A stretch of 64,000 bases of DNA from Pseudooceanicola atlanticus. Lineage in GTDB: Bacteria; Pseudomonadota; Alphaproteobacteria; Rhodobacterales; Rhodobacteraceae. The notes beneath the pieces are model-generated. The model did no database searches. It had not been told where the DNA came from and saw only the letters and a program-made list of their open reading frames with translations. Shown here one piece after another: positions 34,054-41,731 of this stretch. Each line of letters opens with the position of its first letter. The first letter of the stretch is position 1. The DNA lies in contig NZ_AQQX01000003.1 in assembly GCF_000768315.1 (NCBI RefSeq), forward strand, positions 1 to 64,000. Reading direction: 5' to 3'. Both the position numbers and the translations under genes were made by a program.

Positions 34054-35279
34054 GCGACGCTCCGGTAGCGGTTCACCGGGGTCTCGATCCGCGACTTGGA
34101 CGGGACACGCCCGTCAAAGCGCGCGCCCAGAGTCTTCGGGCCGGCGGTGATGCGGAAGTAATCGTAATCTCCGGGCCGGTCGAAGGCGCAGAGATATTGG
34201 AAATGCAGCCGGAAGAACCGCCAGCGCATCTCTTTCCATTTTTCGGGGCTCAGGGTCTGGGTGAAGGCGGCCGAGATCACCAGCGGCCAGCGCTTGCCCG
34301 TCTCCGGCGCCACGCCCGTGACGCTGACCGGATCGCAGAGCGCGAAGGCGCAGCCATCGCCCGGCGCGGTGACATCGACCCAGGACAGCTCCTCCCGCTG
34401 GCACAGGAAGGCGAGGTCGGCGCGCAGCCGCTGCGCCCGCGGCAGGAAGGACACCATCGGCACCACCTGGCCCAGCGACAGGAAAGACAGGACCGGCCCC
34501 TCGGACGGCACACGGCCGTCGCGGATCAGGTCCGCCAGGATCGAGACCGCCAGATGCGCGCCCGAGGAATGGCCGACCACCAGCACCTCGTCGCTGTCGC
34601 CCTGCAGGGCCTCGGCGATGGCGTCGGCAAAGCGGGCCATACGTTCCTCCAACGCCTCAGGGTTGGACCCCAAGGTCCTGGCGGAAAAGGAATAATCATG
34701 CATCAAGTAATAGGCGAAGAGCTTTCCGTCCTTGGACCGGAACCAGCGCAGCCCGACCCAGATCAGCGCCAGCCCCGCCGCAATCGTGACCCAGGGGGCC
34801 AGGAGCGGCGCGACAACGGACACGCCTAGGAACACCACAAACCCCAGCCCGCAGGCCACCATTGTGCAAAGCGCCAGTTGCAGCAGCAGCATCCCGACCG
34901 GGTAGAGCGCGGCGATGACCGGCCCCTTGCGCAGCCGCATCAGCCGGAACAGCGCGCCGGAAAAGATATAGGCCGAGGCCGTCCAGATCAGCTGAAGGTA
35001 GGTCGCAGGAATGGTCGAGGACATGCTGTCGCGCACGATGTCGGACCAGACCAGCACCTCGACATCGGTATTGCAGCGCGCGCCCTCGATCTCGGCCTCC
35101 ACGTGCCAGCCATAGGAGCCCTTGGTCGTCTTGGGGCGCAGACCGATCTCATAGCCGGAAATCTCCGCCTGTGCGGCGGATTCCTTGCGGTACAGCTCGC
35201 GGTAGCGCCGCGGATGAATAGGGTCGTAGCCGGGGATGTAGAAGACCCGGCGCCGTGTCACGGTGGGAGAGCTGCTCAT
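34050..35279 (-). CDS. Membrane-associated alpha/beta-hydrolase-like protein
   Basis: This 409-residue protein has a nucleophile elbow VVGHSSGAH (GHSSG at 236-240), typical of serine hydrolases. Two or three hydrophobic segments come before it (about residues 92-178), placing the enzyme on the inner membrane. The N-terminus, RRVFYIPGYDPIHPRRYRELY, could supply the first strand and oxyanion turn. Candidate acid and His residues lie in the C-terminal part but cannot be assigned. It precedes and overlaps the P450 gene, suggesting sequential action on a hydrophobic substrate. Confidence 0.6.
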   Translation of the reverse strand: MSSSPTVTRRRVFYIPGYDPIHPRRYRELYRKESAAQAEISGYEIGLRPKTTKGSYGWHVEAEIEGARCNTDVEVLVWSDIVRDSMSSTIPATYLQLIWTASAYIFSGALFRLMRLRKGPVIAALYPVGMLLLQLALCTMVACGLGFVVFLGVSVVAPLLAPWVTIAAGLALIWVGLRWFRSKDGKLFAYYLMHDYSFSARTLGSNPEALEERMARFADAIAEALQGDSDEVLVVGHSSGAHLAVSILADLIRDGRVPSEGPVLSFLSLGQVVPMVSFLPRAQRLRADLAFLCQREELSWVDVTAPGDGCAFALCDPVSVTGVAPETGKRWPLVISAAFTQTLSPEKWKEMRWRFFRLHFQYLCAFDRPGDYDYFRITAGPKTLGARFDGRVPSKSRIETPVNRYRSVA

Positions 35280-35364
35280 CTCTCTGCCTCGGTTTGTTTG
35301 GGCCGAGGATACCGGGAAATGGCGGCGACATTAAGACTTTTTAGCGGGCCAAGCGCGGCGCGGA

Positions 35365-36114
35365 TCAGCCCAAGGTGGCGAGGCTCGGGAAGGTTTCGAG
35401 CAGCCAGAACGACATGGCCGAGAACCCGCCGGTCAGCATCAGCAGCCCGATGGTCCACAGCAGAAGCCCCATGACCCGTTCGATCCGTTCCATGTTGCGC
35501 TTCATCCAGGCCATCGCCCCGCCGAGGCGCGGCAGGAAGGCCGCCACCAGCAGGAACGGAATGCCCAGCCCCGCCGCGTAGACCGCCAGCAGCGCCGTGC
35601 CCTTCGCGACCGAGGCCTCGGAGGCGGCCAGCGACAGGATCGCGCCCAGCTGCGGGCCGATGCAAGGGGTCCAGCCAAAGGCGAAGGCCAGGCCCAGCAC
35701 ATAGGCGCCGAACGCGCTGCCGCCGCGGTCGCCCGCATCCAGCCGCGCCTCGCGGTCGAGGAACCCGATCCGGTAGACGCCGACGAAATGCGCCCCGAAG
35801 ATCATCACCAGGATCCCGGCCACGATATTGAAATAGCTTTGATATTGCAGGAACAGCGTGCCCACCGACGAGGCCGCGAAGCCCAGCAGCAGGAACACCG
35901 TCGACAGGCCCAGTACGAACATCAGCGCCGCGCTCACCGCTCGTCCCCGGCCCGATCCCTGGCCCAGATCGTTCAGCGACACGCCGGACATGTAGGCGAT
36001 ATAGGGCGGTACGATGGGCAGCACGCAGGGGCTGAGGAACGATATCCCCCCCGCGATCAGCGCCACGATCATCGCGGGCAACAGGCCCGCATCTATGATG
36101 TCTATCCCGAACAT
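35365..36114 (-). CDS. ccdA: CcdA-type thiol-disulfide transporter
   Basis: The 249-residue protein has six hydrophobic helices and the paired redox cysteines of CcdA: FLSPCVLPIVPPY (helix 1, about residue 30) and GWTPCIGPQLGAI (helix 4, about residue 152). It carries electrons from cytoplasmic thioredoxin to periplasmic thiol systems, notably for cytochrome c maturation. It lies upstream of the hydrolase/P450 pair on the same strand, 85 bp away. Confidence 0.93.
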   Translation of the reverse strand: MFGIDIIDAGLLPAMIVALIAGGISFLSPCVLPIVPPYIAYMSGVSLNDLGQGSGRGRAVSAALMFVLGLSTVFLLLGFAASSVGTLFLQYQSYFNIVAGILVMIFGAHFVGVYRIGFLDREARLDAGDRGGSAFGAYVLGLAFAFGWTPCIGPQLGAILSLAASEASVAKGTALLAVYAAGLGIPFLLVAAFLPRLGGAMAWMKRNMERIERVMGLLLWTIGLLMLTGGFSAMSFWLLETFPSLATLG

Positions 36115-36206
36115 GTCCTCCGATTATCGGCTTCTGCGTCCGGCGTCACGTGGCGTGTTGTCACAAAGCCGTGGACGCGGATGCCGCGTCCCGGTAATCG
36201 CAGGGC

Positions 36207-36431
36207 ATGGACGACGTGGATATCGACGCGATCGGGCTGCTCTGCCCCCTGCCCGTGCTGCGGCTGCGCAAGCGCCTGCAACCCCTCGCATCCGGGGACA
36301 GCCTGACCATGTTGGCCGACGACCCCGTCGCCGCCATCGACATCCCGCATTTCTGCCATGAGGAGGGTCACGCCCTTCTCGAAAACCGCGCCGAGGGCGA
36401 GGCCCGCTATTTCGTGATCCGCAAGGGCTGA
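36207..36431 (+). CDS. TusA-family sulfurtransferase
   Basis: A 74-residue TusA/SirA-like protein with the active-site motif LLCPLPVLRLRK (Cys at about residue 13), used to pass persulfide sulfur in tRNA thiolation or cofactor synthesis. The length is normal. It diverges from ccdA. Confidence 0.92.
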   Translation: MDDVDIDAIGLLCPLPVLRLRKRLQPLASGDSLTMLADDPVAAIDIPHFCHEEGHALLENRAEGEARYFVIRKG

Positions 36432-36686
36432 TCTCAAGGCTAGGCCTTCGAACCTACGCAGGCAGTCCCCTTGGCGCGGGCTGAAAGCCCGGGCCGCGCC
36501 CGACCCTCCCCCAGGGAGGGCGCATGGCGATGTCATTCCCAGCAAGATCAACAGGGAATGCTTTTACGTGCCACACCGCCCCAAGCAGACAAACGCCCAC
36601 CCAGGGTCGGGCGCGTCCCTCAGTGCGGTGCGGAAAAGCAGCAAAGCAGACAACCACCGGCTGCCCCTGTCAAAAAGCATCCGCCA
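36432..36686. other. Intergenic region between tusA-like gene and rne
   Basis: No gene is visible. Near 36474-36501 GGCGCGG and CCGCGCC enclose GGGCT-GAA-AGCCC, a stable hairpin that may be a terminator without a T run or a dispersed intergenic repeat. The rest looks featureless until the rne terminator. Confidence 0.4.
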
Positions 36687-36718
36687 AAACGAAACCAGCC
36701 GCCCCAAGGGACGGCTGG
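36687..36718 (-). terminator. Intrinsic terminator of rne
   Basis: On the minus strand CCAGCCG-CCC pairs with GGGGCGGCTGG and is followed by TTTCGTTTT, about 25 bp after the rne stop. Confidence 0.75.
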
Positions 36719-36741
36719 TCTGCAATTTCATTTGCCAGGCG

Positions 36742-39570
36742 TCAGCCCTTGCCGATCGACCACCAGCCGCGCTTCTTCGGCTTGTCGGGCTCCGCCGGTG
36801 TGTCGGTGGAGGCACCGGCCATCGCGGCCTCGGGCGTCTGTTCGCGCTCGGGCACAGGCTCTGCGGCCTTGGGCTCCTCCGCCGGGGCATCCGCCGGGGC
36901 TTCGGGCGCAGGCGCGTCCTCGGCCACGGGCTCAGCGGCAGGTTCCTCGGCCACGGACGCGTCGGCCACCGGATCAGCCGGGGCTTCGGCCACAGGCTCC
37001 GCAGGCGCATCGGCCACGGGTTCAGCCACAGATTCGGGCGCTGCATCCACAGCCGCCGCGTCCGGCTCTGCCGCGGGCACCGCATCGGCTGCAACCTCGC
37101 CCGCAGGCTCAGCCTCGGCCGCGGGGGCGGCTTCGGTCTTGGGCTTGGCCCGGCTGCGGGTCCGCTTGGGCTTCGCGGGCGCCGCTTCGGCATCGGCCGG
37201 AGCGTCAGCCTCGGAGGCCTCTCCCGTCACACTTGCATCGTCAGCCGTGGCCTCTGCCGCTTCGGGCTCGGGCTTCTTGCGGCTGCGGGTCCGGGTGCGC
37301 TTGGGCTTCTCGGCAGGGGTTTCCTCGGCCGTTGCAGCCTCCGCACCGGCGCTGTCATCGGACTTGGCGGTCTCGCCCTCACCCGACTTGGCCTCCGTGG
37401 CCTCGCCCTGATCGGACGCGCCCGCGTCACCCTGCGACGAGTCGTTCGCCTGATCGTCGCCAGAGCCGTTCTCCGAATAATCCTTGCTGCTCTTGCGGCG
37501 ACGCCGACGACGGCGCTTCTTCTTGGGCTTCGGCTCTTCGCTGGTCTGTTCCGGCGCGTCGCCGCCCGGCAGGTTATCCTCGCCTTCGGCCTCTTCCACC
37601 GCCTCTTCGGCCTCGTCATAGCTGTCCATGAAGGACGCATCGGCAGAGACGAAATTCACGACCTCGGCCACCTTGCGGGTCGCCGTCTTGAACTTCTCGA
37701 CCGAGAAATCGGGGCTGATCAGATGCGGGTCGCCTTCGATCCGGACCGACAGGCCATAGCGGGCCTCGATCTGGGCGACATGCTCGCGCTTCTGGTTCAT
37801 CAGGTAGTTCGCGATGTCGACGGGGCACTTCACCAGCACCTCGCGGGACCGGCCACGCACGCCCTCTTCCTCGATCTGGCGCAGGATGTTCAGCGCCATG
37901 CTGTCATCCGACCGGATCAGGCCTGTGCCGTGGCAGGCCGGGCACGGCTGGGTCGAAGCCTCGAGCATACCGGGCCGCAGACGCTGCCGCGACATCTCCA
38001 GCAGGCCGAACCCGCTGATCCGGCCCACCTGGATGCGGGCGCGGTCGGTCTTCAGCTTGTCCTTCAGCTTCTTCTCGACGGCGGCGTTGTTCTTGCGCTC
38101 GTCCATGTCGATGAAGTCGATAACGATCAGGCCGGCAAGGTCGCGCAGACGCAGCTGGCGCGCGACCTCCTCGGCCGCCTCCAGGTTGGTCTTGGTCGCG
38201 GTTTCCTCGATCGAGCCTTCCTTGGTGGCCCGGCCGGAGTTCACGTCGATAGCCACCAGCGCCTCGGTCACGCCGATCACGATGTAGCCGCCGGATTTCA
38301 GCTGCACGGTCGGGTTGAACATCCCGCCCAGGTAGCTTTCCACCTGGTAGCGCGCGAATAGCGGCATCGCGTCGTGGTAGTTCTTCACGTTTTTGGCGTG
38401 GGACGGCATGATCATCTTCATGAAGTCCTTGGCGATGCGGTAGCCGCGCTCGCCCTCCACCAGCACCTCGTCGATATCGCGCGAATAGAGATCGCGGATC
38501 GACCGTTTGATCAGGTCGCCCTCTTCGTAGATCTTCGCCGGCGCGATGGATTTCAGCGTCAGTTCGCGAATCTGTTCCCACATGCGCTGCAGGTATTCGT
38601 AATCGCGCTTGATCTCGGTCTTGGTGCGCTTGGCCCCCGCCGTCCGCACGATCAGGCCCGCGCCCTGGGGCACGTCGATCTCGGCTGCGGTTTCCTTCAG
38701 CTTCTTGCGGTCCGCGGCATTGGTGATCTTGCGGCTGATACCGCCGCCACGGGCGGTGTTGGGCATCAGGACGCAATAGCGGCCGGCCAGCGACAGGTAG
38801 GTGGTCAGCGCAGCGCCCTTGTTGCCGCGCTCTTCCTTGACGACCTGTACCAGCAGGATCTGGCGAACCTTGATGACTTCCTGGATCTTGTAGCGGCGCG
38901 GACGCGGCTTGCGGACCGGGCGGATGTCTTCCTGGTCGTCGTCATCGGCCACCGACTCGATCTCGGAATCGCGGTCGGACGCTTTCGAGCCCGTCTCGCC
39001 ATCCTCGTCGTCGTCATCCGCGGCTTCGGCTTCGGTATCCTCGGCAGGTTCCTCGACGGGCGTCTCGGCCACCGTCTCCATCGGAGACAGCCCCTCCTCA
39101 TCGCTCTCGGCGCCATCTTCCAGGTCGATCGTCTCCATGCCCGAGATCTCGCCATCGGCGGCCTCTGCACTGGTGACCGCATCCTCGCTCTCGACCTTTT
39201 CGGCCTTGGCAGAGGGGCGGCGGCGCGAGCGGGACTTCTTCTTCTCGTCCTCGGCTTCGTCCTTGGCCTTCTGCGCTTCGGCGTAGGCCCGCTCCTCCTC
39301 CATCAGCGCCTCGCGGTCGGCGACGGGGATCTGGTAGTAATCGGGATGAATTTCGGAAAAGGCCAGGAAACCATGCCGGTTCCCGCCGTAATCGACAAAC
39401 GCTGCCTGCAACGAGGGTTCGACCCGCGTTACCTTGGCCAGGTAGATATTGCCGGCTAGCTGGCGTTTGTTCTCCGATTCAAAGTCGAACTCTTCGACCT
39501 TGTTTCCGTCGACCACCACGACGCGGGTCTCTTCCGCGTGGGTGGCATCGATAAGCATTTTCTTTGCCAT
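36742..39570 (-). CDS. rne: Ribonuclease E
   Basis: This 942-residue endonuclease is the core of the RNA degradosome. It starts AKKMLIDATHAEETRV. The S1 RNA-binding domain is split by a long acidic insertion (about residues 90-230, rich in Glu/Asp), as is usual in alphaproteobacteria. The catalytic DNase I-like region includes AIDVNSGRAT and VIDFIDM, and the Zn-link is CPACHGTG. From about residue 640 the protein becomes low-complexity: Lys/Arg patches such as KKKRRRRRRRKS alternate with Ala/Glu/Pro repeats, the scaffold for partners. The start at 39570 matches the family; MDN three codons earlier is possible. Confidence 0.95.
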   Translation of the reverse strand: MAKKMLIDATHAEETRVVVVDGNKVEEFDFESENKRQLAGNIYLAKVTRVEPSLQAAFVDYGGNRHGFLAFSEIHPDYYQIPVADREALMEEERAYAEAQKAKDEAEDEKKKSRSRRRPSAKAEKVESEDAVTSAEAADGEISGMETIDLEDGAESDEEGLSPMETVAETPVEEPAEDTEAEAADDDDEDGETGSKASDRDSEIESVADDDDQEDIRPVRKPRPRRYKIQEVIKVRQILLVQVVKEERGNKGAALTTYLSLAGRYCVLMPNTARGGGISRKITNAADRKKLKETAAEIDVPQGAGLIVRTAGAKRTKTEIKRDYEYLQRMWEQIRELTLKSIAPAKIYEEGDLIKRSIRDLYSRDIDEVLVEGERGYRIAKDFMKMIMPSHAKNVKNYHDAMPLFARYQVESYLGGMFNPTVQLKSGGYIVIGVTEALVAIDVNSGRATKEGSIEETATKTNLEAAEEVARQLRLRDLAGLIVIDFIDMDERKNNAAVEKKLKDKLKTDRARIQVGRISGFGLLEMSRQRLRPGMLEASTQPCPACHGTGLIRSDDSMALNILRQIEEEGVRGRSREVLVKCPVDIANYLMNQKREHVAQIEARYGLSVRIEGDPHLISPDFSVEKFKTATRKVAEVVNFVSADASFMDSYDEAEEAVEEAEGEDNLPGGDAPEQTSEEPKPKKKRRRRRRRKSSKDYSENGSGDDQANDSSQGDAGASDQGEATEAKSGEGETAKSDDSAGAEAATAEETPAEKPKRTRTRSRKKPEPEAAEATADDASVTGEASEADAPADAEAAPAKPKRTRSRAKPKTEAAPAAEAEPAGEVAADAVPAAEPDAAAVDAAPESVAEPVADAPAEPVAEAPADPVADASVAEEPAAEPVAEDAPAPEAPADAPAEEPKAAEPVPEREQTPEAAMAGASTDTPAEPDKPKKRGWWSIGKG

Positions 39571-39942
39571 GTTGTCCATTCGCACGCGAAACCGTCCCCC
39601 GGGCCTGGCGGCGCAAGAGACGTTCTGACGTGACTGATAGGGGCGATTTTGCGGGCCTGGCGGGTCATATCGACGGGGCGGCGCAAATGCGCCCTGCCCT
39701 CGCCTGTCATATGTCCGTCGCGCCTCATCGCGGTTCTTCTCCGGCGGCTTGAGCCTGTCATCGGACCGGCCTGCCACCCGTTCGGTGCCACATCAGCCTT
39801 TCAAGACCGTGTGGCGTTGCTTCGATCCCAGAAGGGATCCATTCGGTCTGGTCCGCGCCAAGGTGGGTCTTTCTCGCCACCTGTCCGGTCACTGAACCAG
39901 AGAAACTCTCTACCGGAGGACTGAACTCCGGATCGTTTGTCC

Positions 39943-39972
39943 ACAATAGAACCTGCACAGGTTAAATGACAA
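39943..39972 (-). promoter_or_regulatory. Candidate rne promoter with internal palindrome
   Basis: On the minus strand TTGTCA (39967-39972) and TATTGT (39943-39948) are 18 bp apart. The spacer holds the palindrome AACCTGCACAGGTT (39950-39963, central CA unmatched). It would give rne a leader of about 365 nt, in line with autoregulated rne genes. A TTGTCC/TTAAAT pair on the plus strand overlaps it. Confidence 0.45.
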
Positions 39973-39986
39973 TGGAGAAAATCATC

Positions 39987-40094
39987 ATGAGGAATGCATC
40001 TGCGCCTTTCCATCGCCGCAGCGCCCGTTTTCAGGGCTCTACCGGAGCGTGCACCGGGCGGTCGGGCTTCGTCTCTCTTTCGCGTAATGGTTGA
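39987..40094 (+). CDS. Possible 35-residue small protein
   Basis: ATG 39987 is preceded by GGAG nine bases upstream and opens a 35-codon frame for a basic, Ser/Arg/Gly-rich peptide (begins MRNASAPFHRRSARFQ). It lies just downstream of a possible plus-strand promoter that overlaps the rne promoter. I recognise no family. It may be a real small protein, a leader peptide, or chance. Confidence 0.25.
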   Translation: MRNASAPFHRRSARFQGSTGACTGRSGFVSLSRNG

Positions 40095-40151
40095 CCCGAC
40101 GTCCAAATATTACGTCACCGCTCTGCCCCCGCACGGAATCAAGCCGTAGGC

Positions 40152-40294
40152 GCCGTGCGAGCGCCGTCTCGCCCCAACGGGGCGGCGCTTTGGCAACCGC
40201 AGCGGCCAGCCCTGGACGAAGATGCAGCTTGCACCATGAAAGTGGCGTAGCGGATCGGTCTCAGCGCCGTCCCGCGAGACGGCGCTCGCACGGC
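40152..40294. repeat. 20-bp perfect inverted repeat flanking a 103-bp loop
   Basis: The arm at 40152-40171 (core CGTGCGAGCGCCGTCTCG at 40154-40171) is perfectly repeated in reverse complement at 40275-40294. The region between contains its own hairpin CGCCCC-AAC-GGGGCG (40170-40184). It lies between the rne leader and the dctD terminator. It could be a structured RNA, a miniature mobile element, or a dispersed intergenic repeat. Confidence 0.7.
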
Positions 40295-40310
40295 TTCCGC
40301 CTCACTCCTC

Positions 40311-40346
40311 AAAAACGAAAAACGGCCGGACCAAATGGTCCAGCCG
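40311..40346 (-). terminator. Intrinsic terminator of dctBD
   Basis: On the minus strand CGGCTGGACC pairs with GGTCCGGCCG around ATTT and is followed by TTTTTCGTTTTT, about 25 bp after the dctD stop. Confidence 0.85.
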
Positions 40347-40371
40347 CTCAATTCCCGCAGGAAACCCGGGA

Positions 40372-41712
40372 TCAGGACGCGATGTAATCGGCCCGCTGCA
40401 ACCCGTATTTCGCCATCTTCTCGTTCAGGGTCCGGCGTGGCAGGCACAGCTCGTCCATCACCGACGCGATGGAGCCCTTATGACGCCGCATCGTGTTGTC
40501 GATCAGCATCCGTTCGAACGCCTCGACATATTCCTTCAGCGGCTTGCCCTCGGTCGTCACCACGGCCTGCATGTCGTCATGCTCGGTCATCAGCAGCGAC
40601 GCGATCGTGCCCGACCCGCGGCGCGATTGCAGCACTGCGCGTTCGGCCACGTTGATCAGCTGGCGCACGTTGCCCGGCCAGGGCGCCTGCAACAGCTGGG
40701 CGGCCTCCTGCGCGGCCACTTTGGGGGCCTCGCAGCCATATTCCTCGGAAAACTGCTCGGTGAAGGTGGTGAACAGGGTCAGCACGTCCTCGCCCCGCTG
40801 GCGCAGCGGCGGCACGGTGATGCGCAAGGCGGCCAGGCGGTAGAACAGGTCAGACCGCAGCGCATCCTCGCAGGTGCGCTCGGCCTCCTGCATGTTGCAG
40901 ATGGCGACGATCCGGGTCTCGGCCGGGGTGCCCTGCTCGTTCATGGCATTCAGCAGCTTGCCCTGCACGGCGTCGGACATCGCCTCGACATCCTCCAGTA
41001 CAAGAGTGCCGCCGCGGGCCTCCTCGATGGCGGGCAGCTGGCTGTCCTCGGGGTTCATCGGGCCGAACAGCCGCTTGGTCAGGGCGTCCTCGTCCATGGC
41101 GCCACAGCTGACCAGCACGAACCGCTTGCCGGCCCGCGCGCCGACCGCATGCAGCGCATGGGCGACCAGCGTCTTGCCGGTGCCGGTCTCGCCGTCGATC
41201 AGCACGTGACCGTCGGCCTGGCCCAGGTCGAGGATATCTTCACGCAGCCGCTCCATGGCCGGGGAAATCCCGATCAGCTTCTTCATCAGCTGGCCACCGT
41301 CGGACAGCTCGCGCCGCAACTGGCGGTTGTCCATGACCAGGCGGCGGGCATTCGCCGCCTTCTTGGCCAGCTTGTTCATCCGTTCCGGGTCGAATGGCTT
41401 TTCCAGGAAGTCGAAAGCGCCCAGGCGCATCGCCTCAACCGCCATGGGCACGTCGCCGTGGCCGGTGATCATGATCACGGGCAGCGCACTGTCCGATCCC
41501 ATCAGCTTGCGCAGGAACTGCATCCCGTCCATGCCGGGCATCTTGATGTCGGAAATCACGATCCCGGGGTAATCGGGACCAAGCGCCTTCAACGCGTCCT
41601 CCGCGCTCGGGAAGGTTTCGGTGTCGTACCCAGACAGGGCCAGCCACTGGCTGATCGACTGGCGCATATCCTGCTCATCGTCGACGATGGCGATCTTCAT
41701 GGCCTTTTGCAT
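40372..41712 (-). CDS. dctD: DctD-like response regulator lacking the GAFTGA loop
   Basis: The 446-residue NtrC-family regulator has a receiver domain with phospho-acceptor Asp55 (VISDIKMPGMDG), an AAA+ domain with Walker A GETGTGKT (174-181), and a C-terminal Fis-type helix-turn-helix (about residues 414-440). The stretch from RLFG (214-217) to GGTLVLEDVE (234-243) is shortened and holds no GAFTGA loop, and the Walker B acidic pair reads ED rather than DE. GAFTGA is needed to engage sigma54, so this protein probably activates, or represses, in another way. It is the partner of the DctB kinase encoded 19 bp upstream and presumably controls C4-dicarboxylate uptake. Confidence 0.85.
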   Translation of the reverse strand: MQKAMKIAIVDDEQDMRQSISQWLALSGYDTETFPSAEDALKALGPDYPGIVISDIKMPGMDGMQFLRKLMGSDSALPVIMITGHGDVPMAVEAMRLGAFDFLEKPFDPERMNKLAKKAANARRLVMDNRQLRRELSDGGQLMKKLIGISPAMERLREDILDLGQADGHVLIDGETGTGKTLVAHALHAVGARAGKRFVLVSCGAMDEDALTKRLFGPMNPEDSQLPAIEEARGGTLVLEDVEAMSDAVQGKLLNAMNEQGTPAETRIVAICNMQEAERTCEDALRSDLFYRLAALRITVPPLRQRGEDVLTLFTTFTEQFSEEYGCEAPKVAAQEAAQLLQAPWPGNVRQLINVAERAVLQSRRGSGTIASLLMTEHDDMQAVVTTEGKPLKEYVEAFERMLIDNTMRRHKGSIASVMDELCLPRRTLNEKMAKYGLQRADYIAS

Positions 41713-41731
41713 TTTCGTTTTCTCCGGTCTT

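Noticed and set aside
36568-38361. Long plus-strand open frame opposite rne
   Set aside because: Low-complexity Arg/Leu/Gly text mirrors the RNase E tail codons; it has no independent features.
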